Counted from the first letter of the stretch, positions 11,748 to 24,600 are shown. The stretch is 64,000 bases of DNA from Lunularia cruciata (GCA_948567375.1 OX419756.1:71526552-71590551), one strand, 5' to 3'. Notes: a model not told the origin generated them from the letters alone. Numbers and translations are program-made.

Positions 11748-14700
11748 ATGGACCTGTTGTCAAGCAGTTCTTCCACATGTGGCTCCCAACCCACGCGACA
11801 AGAGACCCCGATGGTACGTAAATCCGGAACTTGAACATCGTGTAGTAGATCATGGTAGATTATATAGCATATCGGTGAACTCTTGAAAACGGGAACGAAT
11901 TTAAGTTCTTACCTGGTCAATTGGCATGTTTCCGGTAGGCTCTTTGTATTCATTCAGCTAGTACACTATCTGATTAATATAGAAGTAAAAGCTTGCTTCT
12001 GTTACTTCTGCAGCTGCGCGATCTGTACACACGAGGTTCTCAATTTTTGCATCAAGGTATCAGCAAGGTAGAAATTTATGAAAATTATGTGCCAAAGTAT
12101 ACAGTGGTGCGCTAATTCCATTCTATGAGTTTGAATTGCAAATCAGATTTTGTCTTGAGCATATGTAAGTTGTTCACTAGAAGACCCATCACGTGTACTA
12201 CGTGGTGAGCCTTTTCAAGATTCTTCCAATTTAATATATGTGGAACCATATACACCACTAATTTTCTTCGTCCTTTACTTATGGACTTCTTCAGTTGAGC
12301 GATTCAGTGTACTTAGTGAACGATCCGGCGGTACCACATATGGATATAGTCTTCTTTCATGGGCTTCAACACGAGTACAAATTTGGGCTGGATGTGCATC
12401 TTTCTACTTGGACATGCAAACATGACCCACAGAAACTCTGGCCACAGCACTGGCTTCATGATCATGATGCGCGAGTCTTCTTCATTCACTACGATGCAAG
12501 TTTGGAGAAGACTAACTCGAAGGGAAGGATGGATTTGACAACAATTGCAGAGAATCTACTCACGGAACTTGAGTGGGCATTCCAAAAAGGACAAGAATCG
12601 TTACATTTTTACAGACCGATTATATTTGTCTGTCACAGTTTTGGTGGTCTCGTCGTAAAACAGTTGTGCAATCGTGCTGCAGAACTGGAAGTAACTGGGT
12701 CAAGCTCAAGAGCTAAAGAGAAGTTGCTGAACAGTATTAAAGGGATTCTCTTTTGTGGAACTCCTCACTATGGATCGGAGATGCTTTCCGCCATAGCAAA
12801 AAAGGTGATGAACAGAAGTCCTTTGCTGCCATTCGTGGAGTTATTGAGCACCGAGGTGGCTAGGCAAGGCGAAAGGTTTCGCAAATTGTGGACAAACCAA
12901 AGGTGGGAGATATTCAGCATTGGAGAAGCATTTGTGACTAATATCGATTCCGACAGTTTACATCTGGTAACAATTATTTGTTACTTATTTCTGTCTATTT
13001 TCGAAGTTTTACTTTGTCTACGTGATGAATTAAATGAAAGAAAGGAGACTTCAGTACAATCATTAGTCCCTCTAAGGAAGCCAAGGTTTTTTTCTGCGCA
13101 AAACAGTTCTCAAATGTTTAATATTCAAATGACTGCAACGACTCACGTGATCGTTAAATTCATTTTTGTGCTTAGGCAGCAGGTGAAATTCCAGGGAAGT
13201 TGGTTGTAGAAGAAGCATCCGCCCGCTTTGGAGACAACTTTATCACGGTGGCTGCAGATCATTTCTCGATATGTAAGCCAGAGAACAAGGAGTCCAACAT
13301 GTTCCAGTACCTGCTCAAGCTGATAGACTGTGTAAAGTCCAAAATCAAGGTGCTCTACTATTACCGTACATAGGGAGATTCTCGTATGATTGACGATTTC
13401 ATCCACATTGGAAACACTATGATTTTACACAGATTATAATTTCCAATTTTATTTACGACTTCTGCAGGACGGAGTAACTACTTCAAGTGCAAGGCGGAAC
13501 AAAGCTGTTCCCCAGAAGCCCGTGGGTGTAGATTCGCTTTTGAGCACTGTTCTTGCAGAAATCATGCAAGGACGTACCTTTATTGGATTATCTGGGATGG
13601 GAGGAGTTGGGAAGACCACACTAGCAAAGCTGATCTTCAATGAAATCAATGATCACTTTGAATATGCTTGTTTTATAGATGAGTTTAAAAAGATCCCTGG
13701 AGACAAAAGAATCGTCAAGAAAGAAGTCTGGACACACATAAGTCCGTCCCTTGGAGGTAAATATAGTGCGAGCAGATGGGAAGAGATGAAAAACAAACTC
13801 ATACTTTTTGTTTTTGATGATGTGTCAAACCATCAAAATCTGGAGTTATTGAAAGAGATAGCTTTAGAAAATGATAACGAGGGGAGTTGCTTCATGGTCA
13901 CCAGCCGAGATGAGCAACTTTTCAGCATGATAGACAATATATATATTGCACATGTTTTAACTCTGGAGGAGGAACATGCAAAACAGCTGTTCGTTGCACA
14001 TGCGTTTCCTGACAGGGATGAACCTCCAAGTGACTTAAAGGAGCTCGTGGACAAAATCATTGATAGATGTGATGGACTTCCACTCACCCTAGAGGTCACA
14101 GGGAGGTTACTTAGAGGAAGAACGGAGAAGGGAATGTGGGAAGAAATTTCCAAAGCTCTGCAAGGAATAGACTCAAAGAGCAATTTAGATAATCTGGAGG
14201 AGCAAGTATGGAGTAGGCTAAGGCTAAGTATTGACAATCTTAGGGTGGAAGAGTTTGAGATGTTTCTTGATGTGGCATCCATATTTACAGATAGCTACAA
14301 GCACTTTGGAATCCGCACTCCTAGCTCTATGATTCCCTTAAATGTAGAAGGTCCAGAACGTGAGGGGTTCTCCTTTGAAGAAGTGATGACGGCCTGGTCA
14401 GTCCTGTACGGGAACGCACGCAGCAGGTGGCAAGCTTTGGTAGACAAAGCTTTGGTTTATGATCATCAGACAGAGAACAGAGAGGGCATCTTTGTACCTC
14501 AAATGCACGAGCAGCTCAAGACTCTCGGTCGAAGAATTGCAGTGGAGAAAGGTAGAATAACGGTGTCGGATGACGACTACCAGGTATGTTCTAAAAGCCT
14601 CCTTCCGTCCTTACTGGGGCCTAGCCCCATTTTACCTCTTTTGTCTCTCCCTTGTACGGCTTGATGGGGTCTTCCCATCCTTCATGTGTTCTATGTGGTC

Positions 14701-17583
14701 GCCTTTTTCCTTTATTTATCTAATTTTGGTTCATCAACTCTTATGTTCACAATTCAGAGTGCATACACATTTATGCGGGATATTTGTTAGCCAGTATTAG
14801 TTGTCATCAACCCCCTTAACACTGGAGGCTTAAGGGAACTTCAAAGCTGAAGGGTAACAGTGTCTAACCAAGCCCTTCCAGTAGCTGAACATGTTTGTGA
14901 AGGCCTTTCAGTGATGTACTAATGCCATCAGGGTCTACCTTTCTGTTGGGTCCACGACAAATTTATTCATCTTGCATGGTTCTCAGTAGGTCTAGCCTAC
15001 CCACTAGTTTGCGTTACACCGAACGCAACAGATTTGAGATGACACTCTTGTTCTACATAATTGAAGGGACCTCAAGGAGTGGAGAATGTAGTCGCCCACG
15101 CTGTACGAGCAAAATCCTATGATGCAGACTATGAGTTCAAGAAGGACTGTTGTGACGATGAGAAGCCTTGCAGAATGCGTATGGCGTGGAGACTGGTGCC
15201 GCAACTTACAAGACTTCGCTACCTGGTAGTCTGGGACTCGTGTTACTCGGACGCAGCGTGCAGACGGTGCCGAGAAGGGCATTTTCAGTTGCCACCCAGC
15301 CTTGTCATGCTCCACTGGAATGCTCTACCTGACTCAAAAACTGTTCTAAAAAGTTCCACTCACAGAGAGTTGGTGGTTTTGCGCGTAGTTGGTACCGTGC
15401 CCGGATTGTTTGATCAACTGCCTCTTGCCGAGGGAAGCTACTCGAGAGCTATTCGTACAAATGAGTATGATACAATGCATGCAGCAGAACAACACAGAGA
15501 GAGGACAGAGCTCATTCAGAATCAGGGCAAGATCATTAGACCTGGGAAGCTAAAGTTGCAAGCAATGTTCTCAAAAGGTGGAGGTCTCCCCAACTTGAAG
15601 CGATTCGAATTTCTTCGGTGTCCAACAATTCAATCGCTGCCGGGTTCGCTTGCACAACTTCTTCACCTGCGGAATTTGACGATAAGCGGGTGTGATAAGT
15701 TGCAGGTTCTTCCTAGCAATTTTGGAGATTTGGCCAGGTTGGAGCGACTGGAGTTGTCTTGGTGCCCAGAACTGCATTCATTGCCGGATTCATTCGGGCA
15801 ACTTTTTCACCTGCACGATCTGAAAATCTACCATTGTTTGGAATTGAAAGCCCTTCCTAAAACAATTGGAAACCTAGCTAGGTTGGATCTGCTAGAGTTG
15901 CACAGTTGTCCAAACATCCAGTTATTGCCAGACTCATTTGGTCAACTTCCTCTCTTACAGACCTTACAAATCCGGAACTGTGGTAAGTTGCAGGCCCTTC
16001 CCGACAACTTTGGGAACTTAGTCAAGTTGGAGAAACTTGAGTTGACGTCCTGTCTAACTATCCAATCATTACCGGATTCATTTGGGCTACTTCTCGACCT
16101 GCAATACTTGAAAATCTACAAGTTTTTGCAGTTGCAGGGCCTTCCTAAAAGTTTTGGAAACTTGGCTAAGTTGGAACTTTTTGAGTTGTGTACTTGTCCG
16201 GAAGTTCTGCTGTTGACGGATTCATTTGGGAAACTTCTCCATCTGCGGGATTTGACAATCAACAAGTGCTCAAAGCTGCAGTCTCTTCCCAAAAATTTTG
16301 GGAACTTATTGAAGTTGGAACGACTGGAGTTAAGATCTTGTCCAGAAATACGGTCATTGCCCGATTCATTTGGGCTACTTCGTCACCTCCAGGATTTGGT
16401 GGTTAGCAAGTGCGTGCGGTTGCGGGCCCTTCCCAACAATTTTGGAAAGTTAAGCGAGTTGGAGCGACTAGATTTGTTTGAGTGTCCAAAACTACAATCA
16501 CTCTCGGATTCATTTGGGCAACTTTTACACCTGCGGGATTTAGTAATCTGCGGGTGTGATGAGTTGGAGGCCCTTCCCGATTGCCTCGGGAACTTAGCGA
16601 ACTTGCAAGTCTTGGAGTTGAGTTGTCCAGGACTCCGGGCATTGCCAGTTTCATTCGGGTTACTTCTTCAATTACAGGAACTGAAAATTCATGAGTGTTT
16701 CGAGTTGCAGGCCCTTCCAAACAGTTTTGGTAACCTACTGAAGTTGGAACGACTGTATTTGCTGAAATGTCCAAACCTGAAATCTGTGTCTGGTTCATTT
16801 GGACAACTACTTCACCTACAGGACCTGGTAATTCGCGACTGTGATAAGTTACTGGCCCTTCCAAATAACTTTGGAAACTTAGCGAGCTTGGAGCGACTGG
16901 AACTGAAATCTTGTCGGGAGGTTCGAACATTGCCAGATTCATTTGGGCTACTTCACGTGCAGGATTTCAAAATCTTCGAGTGTTCTGAGCTACGGGCTCT
17001 TCCCAGGAATTTTGGAGACTTAACCGAGTTGACGCGACTGGAGTTGTCTTGGTGCCCAAAACTCCAATCATTACCACATTCATTTGGCCAACTTCCTAAC
17101 CTGCAAGATCTGGTGATCAGAGAGTGTGATAAGTTACAGCGCCTGCCTGACAACTTCGGAAATTTAGCCAAGTTGGAGCGGCTGGAGATATCTTGGTGTC
17201 CAGAACTCCAGGCATTGTCTGATTCATTTGGGCAACTTCATCACCTGAGAGACTTGAGAATTTACGCATGTCCGGAGTTGCAAGCTCTCCCCAAGAACTT
17301 TGGAAACTTAGGAGAGTTGGAGGCGTTGGAGTTATGTAATTGTCCAAGACTTCGTTCGTTGCCCGATTCATTTAGGTCTCTCACTCACCTGCAAACTTTA
17401 GAGATACGGAGCTGCCATAATTTGCAAGCCTCTCCTAACAATCTAGAGAACCTACTTATGTTAGAGCAACTGAACTTAAGATCTTGCTCAGACATCGGGT
17501 CACCACCGAATTCGTTTGGGCAACTTCTTCACTTACAGCATTTACAAATCGACCTATGTTGGAGGTTGGTGGCTCTTCCATGA
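11748..17583 (+). CDS. Alpha/beta-hydrolase-NB-ARC-LRR immune receptor (HNL class)
   Basis: This is a predicted intracellular immune receptor: a nucleotide switch (NB-ARC) with LRRs for recognition and, in place of the usual TIR or coiled coil, an alpha/beta-hydrolase. Exons by eye are 11748-11813, 12295-12966, 13176-13349, 13468-14583 and 15067-17583, all joined in phase 0, giving 1514 residues. Residues 23-304 resemble SERAC1-type serine hydrolases: DIVFFHGL, the nucleophile elbow VCHSFGGLVV (Ser137), CGTPHYGSEM, then DHFSICKP. The NB-ARC has the P-loop GMGGVGKTTLA (from 347), kinase-2 LILFVFDDVSN, GSCFMVTSRDEQ, CDGLPLTLEVTG, and MHEQL (about 650) where MHD is usual. Residues from about 850 form 28 LRRs. 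The class is known from liverworts. Odd points are Cys for the first Gly of GxSxG, MHE for MHD, and an end within the last repeat. A splice acceptor just upstream suggests a leader intron. ATG choice is moderately secure; the domain call is firm. Confidence 0.93.
14637..14735 (+). repeat. Dispersed repeat copy inside HNL intron 4
   Basis: The string from TTTGTCTCTCCCTTGTACGG through TTGATGGGGTCTTCCCATCC and on to the CGCCTTT stretch also occurs, diverged, on the minus strand at about 36980-36885. The two copies share at least 90 bases with small indels. This suggests that the intron holds a fragment of a transposable element. Confidence 0.75.
15577..17583 (+). repeat. Array of 28 LRR units in alternating pairs (about 144 bp per pair)
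   Basis: The last exon of the receptor encodes 28 leucine-rich repeats of 23-24 residues. They alternate between two kinds. One has a LERLEL..CPxLxSLPDSFGQL pattern and the next an LxDLxIxxCxxLxALPxNFGNL pattern, so the DNA repeats with a period near 144 bases, 14 times. Units 15 and 20 are one residue short. The final unit stops at LVALP without its last six or seven residues, and there is no C-terminal cap domain. Confidence 0.9.
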
Positions 17584-19524
17584 GTCCTGGAAACTCGAAT
17601 TAATCCATTATTTAAACCATGCGTGGGCTTCTTGGCAAATCAAGTTTACATAAGATCATCAAAGTTTAAAAGCTATAGGGAGTAAATTCCATGCTGCTAC
17701 TTGGTCATGAATTTAGAATCAAACGTTTATGGAAAATCATCTTTGAATTCTAACGCAATATGTAATATACGTATTCGAAACGATAATGGTCATCACCAAT
17801 GGTAGATGTGTTCTTTGGTTGAAATTGCAGTGTTTGTTTTTGTGAAAGTGAACCAAGCAACTCTTTCTGTTTCTCAACATTATATTGACATTTATTTAAT
17901 AACGGTATATAAAATCACATAAGCAATTTTCCCATAGGATAGAAAGATATAAAGAAAACTTAGCACTACTCTCAAATAATTTTCATACTATTTTTGAAAA
18001 TCAGAACATTATTCTCTTGAAAATGGTTCAATATTTTGAATGATATTTCTACATTTTTAGCACATGCTATAATTTTCCTAACATTTTGGAAGGACATAAA
18101 ACATCCAGAGGACTCGGGAACACTATTTTAAATTGAATGATATTTTGATAAAATTACATTTTTTATCAACTTTGAAATCATAAAATTTGTTTCATTCACT
18201 ATACTAAGATTATGGTGGACTCTGAATAACAATATGACATGTTAGAATACTGATAATCATGATATTACATATTATTGAGCTTCAAGACATGGTAGGAGGA
18301 ATCGAATTTGAGCTTTGGATCAAATCAAACTAACTTTGACTTTGCTACTTGGCGAAATTTGGAATTTAGAGTAATTCGTCGACTACTAACATAAGAAATC
18401 CATATGTAATCGTTATGAATTTTTTGGACTTTACAAGATTACATGCAGGTGTTAGAGTCGAAAATTGAACTGTAAAGAATTCCATAAAAGTAACAAGTAA
18501 GGTATTCATCACTTGAAGAAGAGAAATTGACTATCACTTATCGTTGAAATCGTGTTCAATGTACTCATTGTCAAGTATTCACTTCAGAAATATGTGAGTG
18601 ACTAGTCATTACTGTAGTTTCTCAAGCTAGGTTATGAAATCTCTGCTTATTTTATATGGCTTGGTTGAGAAAGCAAAGCAGTGTTCAGAAGTATACCAAT
18701 ATTTAGATGGGGCTCTGATTAATAAAACGTACCTGCAATCCGATAATGATTGTCACTGATCGAAAATCATAAATATGTCAAATTTCTAACAAACCTAGTA
18801 GTTAAGACTTTTTGAGGATTCATACCTTGAGCAAGAGTAGTTTCAGATGCAGATATATGGACGGGTCTAGACGTATTTAAAAACATGAAACGTTCCTCAT
18901 TGTCCTAGAGAGTTTAGTTGACAGAGCTGTGACAACAAGTTTTCATAGGTTCATGGGAGAAAGGAAAGAAGATGAAATGTACCTTGGATTTGGTACCCAG
19001 CAACACAGTGGAATGCAGATATGTTTAGTTTAGACAGGAATTCTGCCATAAAGGAACCATAAGTTCTTATATCATATTGATCAATATGTCCACTTTGTTC
19101 TTTTGTATTCCTGTAATATAGTATCATAACATTATAGTAATGTTGCAGCTTAGAGTCAAAAAGTAAAATAAATATATGATACAAATGTCGTGAGGAAAAC
19201 ATTGACTTGGTCGCAACCATGGACCATCGTAGCTATGCATTGCTGAACGTGGATTTAGGGCCATACATCCGAGAAAGCTCGATTTCTTAGTAAACAGAAC
19301 AACCAACTCAAGGTTAGCTTGCAAATAGGTCGAATGACATCTCTAGAATGAGAAGCAGAATTGCAAGAGGGTTTCTCTAACTCAGTATGGCTGAGCAAGA
19401 TTTAGCACTAGTATATCATAATTACAAGTAGTACAAATTGATCTCAGAACGAGGAACAAGACGGACCTTGCATCCGTCTTCCGGTTTAGAAACTAAGCCC
19501 TTTGGTGCGATACATTCGTATCTT
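17584..19524. other. Gene-free A+T-rich stretch between HNL and NdhT
   Basis: This is the shared 3' flank of two genes that point toward each other. It is strongly A+T-rich, with only short chance frames (for example on the minus strand at 18951-19324) that match no family I know. The poly(A) sites of both genes should lie here. I see no other element. Confidence 0.6.
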
Positions 19525-21653
19525 TCACGATTGTGACTGTTTGAAGACAGCAAAAGCAATGGCGAAGATGGAAATTACTAATGCAAATGCGTCGAATGCG
19601 AGGGCGGCCTGGGCTTGTTCACTGAGATCCATGTTTGCTCCTCCAAGCCTATCCACCGGCTCCTTTGAATTGTTGTCAGGATCGTACACCTGTGGATGTT
19701 CTTCACAAATTAGTCTTTGGGATACAGAGCATACAGGAAAGCCAGAAGTTTGGCCAATTACTAGTGCTCATCTTATCAATCAATCGAGATTCACTGAGGA
19801 TAACCTCTGCAGGGTGAGCTCCTTATAACATTTACAAAGGTTACCACTACACTAAACTACCACACTACACACTATTTCGGCAGATCAAATGCGGATTTGC
19901 TGCGATTTAACAAGTACTTCGTCCCCAAACTTAAGTCAATTTCACAGACCTTGCCTATGTTATTCTTTTGAAGACCTTGAAACCTTCCCAGCCGTAAGAG
20001 AAGCAAGGTCTTACTGGTGCCTCAGATGGAGAAATATATCACAAAAACGGGAAAGTAACTTGTAGAATCATAAAAAGTAGAGAGAAGTTATGCAAAGGGG
20101 ATATCAATCTGCTCTTCTCTAAGAACATTACCTCTGCGGGGCTTGAACCAAGACCTTGCCCGTTCATCATTCTCCCATTAGCCTCGTATGGCCATATGAA
20201 ACCACCACCTTGTCGCTTAGATATTTCTTGAGCTAATTGCCAGTCATAGAAACGCCTTTCCTGCTCATTACTTAATACGCTGTAGGCGTCCTTCAGACGT
20301 ACAAATTTCTGTGCAGCTACTTCCAAGGGCAATGAGGTTGTATCCGGGTGATAGGTCTTAGACAATCTCCGATATGCTGCCTTTATTTCCTCCGAGTCTG
20401 CATCAGGTGTCAGTCCGAGATACCTGGACAGAAGATCGTTGTCAACATCACTACTGTCGATGAAAGAACAAGTCTACTATTCTACCTTCCTCTCTCGAAT
20501 CAAGTCAAATTGTTGTTACTTTCATCAAGGGTGTTTTTATTTCTGTCAAACATAAAGTGAAGGAAGTACCAGGGCTCATGTTGATACAAAACACAGTTAC
20601 CATATGCCAAACTCAATCTCAGGCACACTTATGACCCCTGGAATACGCGATAGTGGATGAGAGCATGGCAGGGCTATCCCAGGGCCAGTGATACAAAGGT
20701 AGAATACAGACTTCTGTTTCAGCTTACTAATGAGAACATTACCCTTTCCAGCTCAGAAGCAGATAGGTTCTACATCCGTGGTAATGCGTTCTGGTCTTCT
20801 AGACTTAGGATCGTTCCTTTACGTTTCGTCCAGAATTTAGCTATCTGCCGTCATTCTATCAGTTTCTTAAACTCAAGTTCAAATAGTACCTGCTAGAGAT
20901 TCATCTGCACCAATGGAAGTGATAGATAGTAGAGAAGTAACAAGAGAGTAGGAATTGTCAGTGTCAGAGTAGGAATTGTGTCAAATAATTTGGTCCCCGA
21001 CCATCTAGATTGCGCAACCTCTCTGCCCAATTACAAAAGTGAGGTATGACAGATGGCTGATTCAACTAATCTAATCTGAATGCAGAATTTTGCTCGCAAG
21101 CAAGACCAGGTAGGTCTCCCGATGGCTAAACAAAAAGCAAAAGAAAACTGTTTCTAATCTTCTCAACCTTGCCAAACTTCATCAAGCTTCAAAGATATAA
21201 AAGTCGGACGATCCAACAGGATAAGATTTTTGAATTGAATTTGGCAATTACAACCTCTCTCCCTCTCCTCAAAACGGAGACGTTACTCTCAACACACCTG
21301 TAGTGACTATCGCCCGCTTGAGACAGGAGCCCCATGAAAGCAACATTCTGGCCCTGACGCCAACTGCTGACACTGTCATTGTTCCCACTCCCAGAAGCCT
21401 CCGAAGTGGAAAAATCAGTAGAAGTTCCATTGGTACCGATCCACCCTTCATTAGAGGAGCCCCAGTGAATTCTCGTATCTATATTCGGGTTTTTCCTCCC
21501 TTGGCCGTCCTCAATATCCCCCGAGGACGGCGTATTCGAAGCATATCTTCTAACAACGTTTCCAATTTGACAATTCCTCCGTGATTTCAATGACCCCAGC
21601 GGTGCAGCCAGTGGGGGTAAAAGTCCACATCCCAATTGCATGCCCGTCACCAT
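19525..21653 (-). CDS. ndhT: Chloroplast NDH complex subunit T (J-domain-like, membrane-anchored)
   Basis: NdhT (CRRJ) is a nuclear-encoded subunit of the chloroplast NADH dehydrogenase-like complex in thylakoids, where it belongs to the ferredoxin-binding part used in cyclic electron flow. Exons on the minus strand are 21653-21298, 20423-20132 and 19689-19525, giving 270 residues. Exon 1 is a serine/arginine-rich plastid transit peptide followed by the family signature DTRIHWGSSNEGWIG and GDSHYR. Exon 2 is a J-like domain (YLGLTPDADSEEIKAAYRRL, HPD at 144-146, SVLSNEQERRFYDWQLAQE). Exon 3 has PVDRLGGANMDLSEQA and a C-terminal transmembrane helix at about 244-265. Junctions are phased: AG|G between exons 1 and 2, phase 0 between 2 and 3. 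The start is the first ATG after an in-frame stop; a second Met lies four codons on. Identification rests on the combined N-terminal, J-domain and tail motifs. Confidence 0.9.
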
Positions 21654-24600
21654 CAGATAAGACTTCCGCAAAGCGCAGAGACGTTGTTGCTGCTATTGTT
21701 TCCGTCTTTGAGTTCATGAGCAGCTCCATGGTTGTTTTGGAGCTCGTGTATTTATCTGGCCATGGATTCGGTCGACAGCAACCACACATTTGCTCCTCCA
21801 TCTCCCATCAATTCTCGACTAAAAACAGAGAGTTACGCGCACTCTGTTTGGACTATGGAAGGCTGCCTTAAACGAGGGGCAAAATCTGCGGCTGGAAACC
21901 TCTCATGGAAAGAGCATTACGTCCGGCAACCTGGTTTCCTAGCACGTAAAAGTCCGACACTCTCATCTTCTCAAAATTTCCGTAAAGCAGTCGTAAACTT
22001 ATTCTTCCGTCTCTGGTTACTATTTTCGGGTTTCTTCGTCCATATCTGAAATTTCATAATCATGTTAGGTCAATTTGAGTCAAAAATATAAATTAAAGTA
22101 TTTGGAAATGCAAAGAATAAGAAAAGTATTGGAAGTATATACTCATCTCTCCTTCTTGTGTTCCCCTTGTGAAATTTGCCTCAAAAAGATGCATTTCATG
22201 TATTTTAATTCCTCCCGTTGAACCGGATATTTGACCTAGTTTACGAACTGTGAGCGTTACCGTGTCGTATGTGCGAAATGAAACAAGAACCGGAAACGTG
22301 AAAAGAGGAACACTTCAACAATGATGGCACTTTGGGAATAGACATGAATCGAGGAACACTTCGACAATGGATCGCATTTTGGTGCTAGGACGATTACACA
22401 TGATTGTCATGGATGAGGAGAAGCTTCCTTGGGGAAGCAATCCATCAGTGGAATAAATGAAGGCAGGAATCTAGCCATTTGTTTCGTTCCATTGTGTGGA
22501 TCGTTGCCGTGCTAGTGATTATGACTTGCTCCTATTCTCACTTACAATGGGAATTCGCAGTGTCTGATGCAATTTCCCTCCAACTTCAACTACAACTGGT
22601 TCAGAAGAATGGTACAGGCTCAGTCTGCTCTCACCAATCCTCCACAAGGTAACTTCGAAGAACTGTTCCTTCTCATGCTTGCATTTCGTTTTGTATCTGC
22701 TTGCACATTGAACGTACGGCCCGTTAGTTCCCTCGTTCCCGCTCTTGGTTCGGTTCATAGAAGTCTGCCTTTTTCACCATGTCCTAACTTCTTTGATGGT
22801 CTCATGTGCTTGCCTGATACATTTGGCGATCTCTAGGTGGCTAGAGCTGCGCAAGCGAGATTCAGGGACTTGGAAGACGAGGTGAAGGAGACGAGTGAGC
22901 TCATCGACCCACTGCAGGAGACAGGTTGGTCTGCCCTAGCTCTTCCTCTTTGTCTACTCGTTTATAGAACTGTACAGTGAATCTGTTGCTTGGACTTTGC
23001 TCTTTGGCTTGTTAAGTGATACTCCAAGCCTCCTGGTGTTGTATTTAATAGGTTTCAGTTTCTTCAACCCTCAACCCTCAACGCTCTATGGTTCCCGCCA
23101 TTTTCTATTAGAGTTCCTACTTCAAAGTCAGTTTGTGATCATCGGGCCGTTTCTTTGCAGAAGTCCTTTGTGTGATGTTTTCTATAGTTCCTACCCCTGT
23201 GGCTTGTAATTTTCCTCCTCTTTGTGCACAATTCACATTAAAAAATTCGTTGCATCTACACATATTGCTTTGTCATTCACAGAACATGCAATTAATTTGT
23301 TGCTCGAGTTTGCTCTTTGACTGAAAATATAACATTCCTAGCCTCTCAGTGTTGGACTTGCTAGGTGGTCGGTCTTCTCAACCCTTAAGCCTCGGGTGGT
23401 TCCCGTCATTTTCAATTCGTGTTCATACTAGGCCGCTACTTTGCAGAAGTCGTTTCTCTAACTCTACCTTGACCCTCGATTGTTCCCGCCATTTCTATGA
23501 GATTTCATTCATACTGCAACTCACGTTGTAGTAACTGGTACAGAAGCCGTTTCTTCGATTTTACCACATGTTTTGAGCATGTGAGCCTTCTTCTCTCTCT
23601 GCGTAATCCACAGTCACCTTTCTTGGTTGCAGCTCCACTTTTTGTCCGATCATTCATAAAACTGTGCAATTAAACTGAAGCTCGACTTTCCTTTTTGATT
23701 TGGCAAATAAAACTCCTAGCCTCTCGGTGTTGGACTCGCTCGGTTTCAATTTCTTGGATCCTTAGCCTTCGATGGTTCCCCCCAGTGTCTATGAGAATTC
23801 ATCCTTCAAGCTCAGGTTGTGTTTACTGGGTGCTTCTGCAGTCGCTTTTGATGTTTCCGGTGTAGGTTCTGAGTGGAGCTTGTAAGCTTCCTTTTTACAG
23901 GTAATATTCAGTGCATCTACACATTCTCTTTTCTGCATTCACGCATTCTCCATATCTTCACGGGTAATTGGCAATCCTGGTCATCTCTTTTTTGTGTGTA
24001 ATGCAAATCTAGTTCTAGTTTAGATTCATTTGGCATTCCCAGCTTGTAGTTGCTACTTATTGAAGTAAACATTTGAGTAAGCATTTATTTTGTTTCTCCC
24101 AAACTTAGAAAGAGGAATTCGGAAGTAGAAAGCAGATGTTGATGAGGTGTGTTTACTATATTTGGTTCAACCCCCGAATGAATTTCATATGGATATATTT
24201 TGTTCAGAGGTCTTGTAATCTCGCAATGTGGATTGGTCTCAGCCTGAAAGAAGCAAACGCTTCCAAGTCTGCGAGAGAGAATTTCCTTCTGTCCTGCAAC
24301 GCCTGACTGGCTCGTGCAGGAAAATGCTGCACCCTAGGCATCATAGTGTCGATTAGCACAAAGTTCGGAATGCATATCTCCAGATATACCCCTACTAATG
24401 CATGGTGCTATTAATACAAAATTCTATACTAAGTTTTACTTTGTCACCAAAGAGGCTCATTTAGAAGGACCCTGAACCAAGTCCTTCCATCTAATTTATG
24501 ACACATCCACATCTAAGCCTTAAACCTGGTATTTTTTGAGCCACTAACTTTGCGACCCGAGGTCAATTCTTGGGTGATTAACTTTGCAGCTCCCTGTTGG

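Noticed and set aside
16403-17371. Minus-strand open frames of 72-179 codons across the LRR exon
   Set aside because: They are antisense shadows of a highly repetitive coding exon. The plus-strand frame has continuous LRRs and correct splice phase.
22567-22924. Possible two-exon coding start (MQFPSNFNYNW... and a coiled-coil-like exon)
   Set aside because: Joining the two pieces at the visible GT and AG sites gives a frame conflict with an early stop, so I did not call a gene.
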